DNA of 30,137 nucleotides from a virus. The DNA is taken from the IMG/VR virus record IMGVR_UViG_3300047678_000834, positions 1 through 30,137 of that record. One strand, 5' to 3'. The notes beneath the pieces are model-generated. The model saw nothing but the letters and a program-made list of their open reading frames with translations, was not told where the DNA came from and made no database searches. Shown here piece by piece: positions 29,135 through 30,137 of the stretch; positions within the stretch are counted from its first letter, which is position 1; every line of letters begins with the position of its first letter. The position numbers and the translations under genes are program-made.

Positions 29135-29569
29135 ATGACACTTAACGGTATAGTGAATAGAGTTATAAAGCCAATAGCCGAAGAGCATTTACAGTTAAAT
29201 GACTTCGGCTTTGGTGATTTAGCCAACTACGCAGCTAGTAACACAATAAAGTATCCAATTCTGTGGACCTCTTTTAAGAACGTTCGATATTCAGGTAAGC
29301 AATTCCGGTATACTTTGGCGTTTGTATTTGCGGATATCTGTAAGGATGATCTCGCTAACGAACTGGAAATTCAATCTGATATGATACAGGTGGCGGCAGA
29401 TGTTGCTGCCGAGATTAATAACTCCGGATTTAAGGATGTTGAGTTCTTGGAGGAATTTACTTTAATCCCTTTCGTTGAGCGCTTTACTGATCTTACCGCT
29501 GGTGTTGTTATGGAAGTTGTTATACTTTCTGATAAGCTGCTTGACCCCTGCGAAGTACCAAAAAAATAA
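29135..29569 (+). CDS. Probable head-tail or tail completion protein
   Basis: The ATG at 29135, one base after the preceding stop, is preferred over an in-frame TTG at 29126. The 144-residue product is mixed: a helix (GIVNRVIKPIAEEHLQLNDF), beta strands (KNVRYSGKQFRYTLAFVFAD) and helices (LANELEIQSDMIQVAADVAA). No exact family is recognised. Its place after portal and connector suggests a neck or tail terminator part. Confidence 0.55.
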   Translation: MTLNGIVNRVIKPIAEEHLQLNDFGFGDLANYAASNTIKYPILWTSFKNVRYSGKQFRYTLAFVFADICKDDLANELEIQSDMIQVAADVAAEINNSGFKDVEFLEEFTLIPFVERFTDLTAGVVMEVVILSDKLLDPCEVPKK

Positions 29570-29576
29570 TAATACT

Positions 29577-29903
29577 ATGAGTTTAGTCTTTTTTATCATC
29601 GCTGCTGTTGGGGCGGCCGCCGGTGACCGGCTATTGAAGGACCGTTACAGCGATTCGATTTTTGGAAGTTTGAACCCCCGGTTCTGGAATATGGAGGTAA
29701 GTAGAAAGTACCTGAAGACATTTGCCGGTTATCCTGTTGACGCCTGGTTCTGTGTACAGGCTGTAAAGATAATTATGGTCAGCCTTTCTATCGTTTCTTA
29801 TTCTCCTATAACTGTTCCCGCTGTTGATCTCTTTTTATACGCTGGTGTATGGGCCTTTGTTTATGATGTGTTTTTTTGCACCATACTAAAGAAAAGGGGT
29901 TAA
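29577..29903 (+). CDS. Small membrane protein, possible holin
   Basis: The ATG at 29577 gives 108 residues; an in-frame earlier start at 29475 lies wholly within the previous gene. The product begins with a hydrophobic helix (LVFFIIAAVGAAAG, 3-16), has a basic middle and two further hydrophobic stretches (VKIIMVSLSIVSYSPI; LFLYAGVWAFVYDVFFC), ending KKRG. Three membrane segments and position at the end of the structural genes fit a holin or other membrane lysis protein, but no family was recognised. Confidence 0.6.
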   Translation: MSLVFFIIAAVGAAAGDRLLKDRYSDSIFGSLNPRFWNMEVSRKYLKTFAGYPVDAWFCVQAVKIIMVSLSIVSYSPITVPAVDLFLYAGVWAFVYDVFFCTILKKRG

Positions 29904-29923
29904 GAATCACCCGCAATAATTAC

Positions 29924-29960
29924 AGCCGCTTTCTATTTATACTTAATGGAAAGCGGCTTT
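29924..29960 (+). terminator. Hairpin after the small membrane protein gene
   Basis: AGCCGCTTTC (29924-29933) pairs with GAAAGCGGCT (29949-29958) around a 15-nt loop that contains TATACTT (29938-29944); only three T follow. It may be a weak terminator with the promoter-like motif in its loop. Confidence 0.6.
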
Positions 29961-29963
29961 ATC

Positions 29964-30137
29964 ATGTCAAATATCTGTTACCTGCTCTCTGCTTTCGGAT
30001 TAATGCTATTTGCCGGTCTATCTCCGTATGTGAGTGAAACGTTTATACTGTTAGCTTTTGGATACGTTGGTATACTTACGCACTATGTAAAAAAGTGGAG
30101 CGAAAAGGTAGAGCGTGACGAGCGTTTTAATTTGCGG
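29964..30137 (+). CDS. Small membrane protein, cut by the window end
   Basis: The frame is open to the window end. The ATG at 29964, after the hairpin, is preferred; another in frame at 29946 lies in the hairpin. It reads MSNICYLLSAFGLMLFAGLS, then SETFILLAFGYVGILTHYV and a charged end KKWSEKVERDERFNLR. Two hydrophobic helices and a charged tail are consistent with a phage membrane protein such as a holin or spanin component, but the gene is incomplete. Confidence 0.55.
   Translation, partial: MSNICYLLSAFGLMLFAGLSPYVSETFILLAFGYVGILTHYVKKWSEKVERDERFNLR

Noticed and set aside
29475-29576. Earlier start of the membrane protein
   Set aside because: It lies entirely inside the preceding gene; the ATG at 29577 begins with a clean membrane helix.
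1-30137. CRISPR arrays, tRNA genes, insertion sequences, integrase or att sites
   Set aside because: No regular spaced repeats, cloverleaf-like stretches, transposase or recombinase motifs were seen; without the flanks, att sites cannot be judged.

Overview
The window is most of a temperate, tailed (siphovirus-like) phage or prophage of a Bacteroidota host. Evidence for the host group: promoters fit the Bacteroidota pattern TTTG-N18-20-TAnnTTTG, most genes start after A-rich leaders rather than a clear Shine-Dalgarno sequence, and the structural proteins (portal with a C-terminal Cys/His domain, DUF6712-like connector, XkdF-like protease) are of the type seen in Bacteroidota phages. No integrase, rRNA, tRNA or CRISPR array was seen. 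Family names come from reading motifs by eye; no database search was run.

Layout. 1-780: leftward S24-type repressor and the divergent control region. 780-2650: early rightward operon with a small HTH protein, a Rad52-like annealing protein, a small protein ending in a clamp-binding-like motif and a YqaJ/lambda-type exonuclease. 2651-2813: terminator, operator and promoter. 2814-6812: replication operon with a DnaA-domain-IV-like protein, an NTP-PPase-like protein, a VRR-NUC nuclease and a primase/SF3 helicase. 6813-7679: non-coding, with a cluster of GTAAC/GTTAC words that is the best origin candidate. 7680-11519: SSB-like protein, sigma-70-like factor, MazG-like protein, many small genes and the terminase small subunit. 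11683-12831: five small genes. 12891 onward: terminase large subunit, a DUF5675-like lysis candidate, tail genes including a frameshifted tail assembly chaperone, tape measure, protease, scaffold, major capsid, tail tube, fibre, portal, connector genes and small membrane proteins.

Regulation. A 14-bp palindrome, TTTGATTAATCAAA or close variants, overlaps or abuts each of the four recognisable early/middle promoters (about 715-755, 2726-2767, 7604-7647, 11631-11670). This suggests one repressor controls several dispersed transcription units. The repressor has Ala122 and Arg161 where the self-cleaving S24 family has its catalytic Ser and Lys, so induction is probably not by RecA-stimulated self-cleavage. 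Late genes are punctuated by strong hairpin terminators. Four late starts (12891, 14872, 17996, 25264) share WATACT exactly 7 nt before ATG, which may be a late promoter giving leaderless transcripts.

The most interesting points are the dispersed operators with a non-cleavable repressor, the iteron-like cluster beside a DnaA-domain-IV protein lacking AAA+, the putative leaderless late promoters, the -1 frameshift in the tail chaperone, the portal fused to a winged-helix and Cys/His domain, and an opposite-strand secreted-protein cargo gene inside the tail module.
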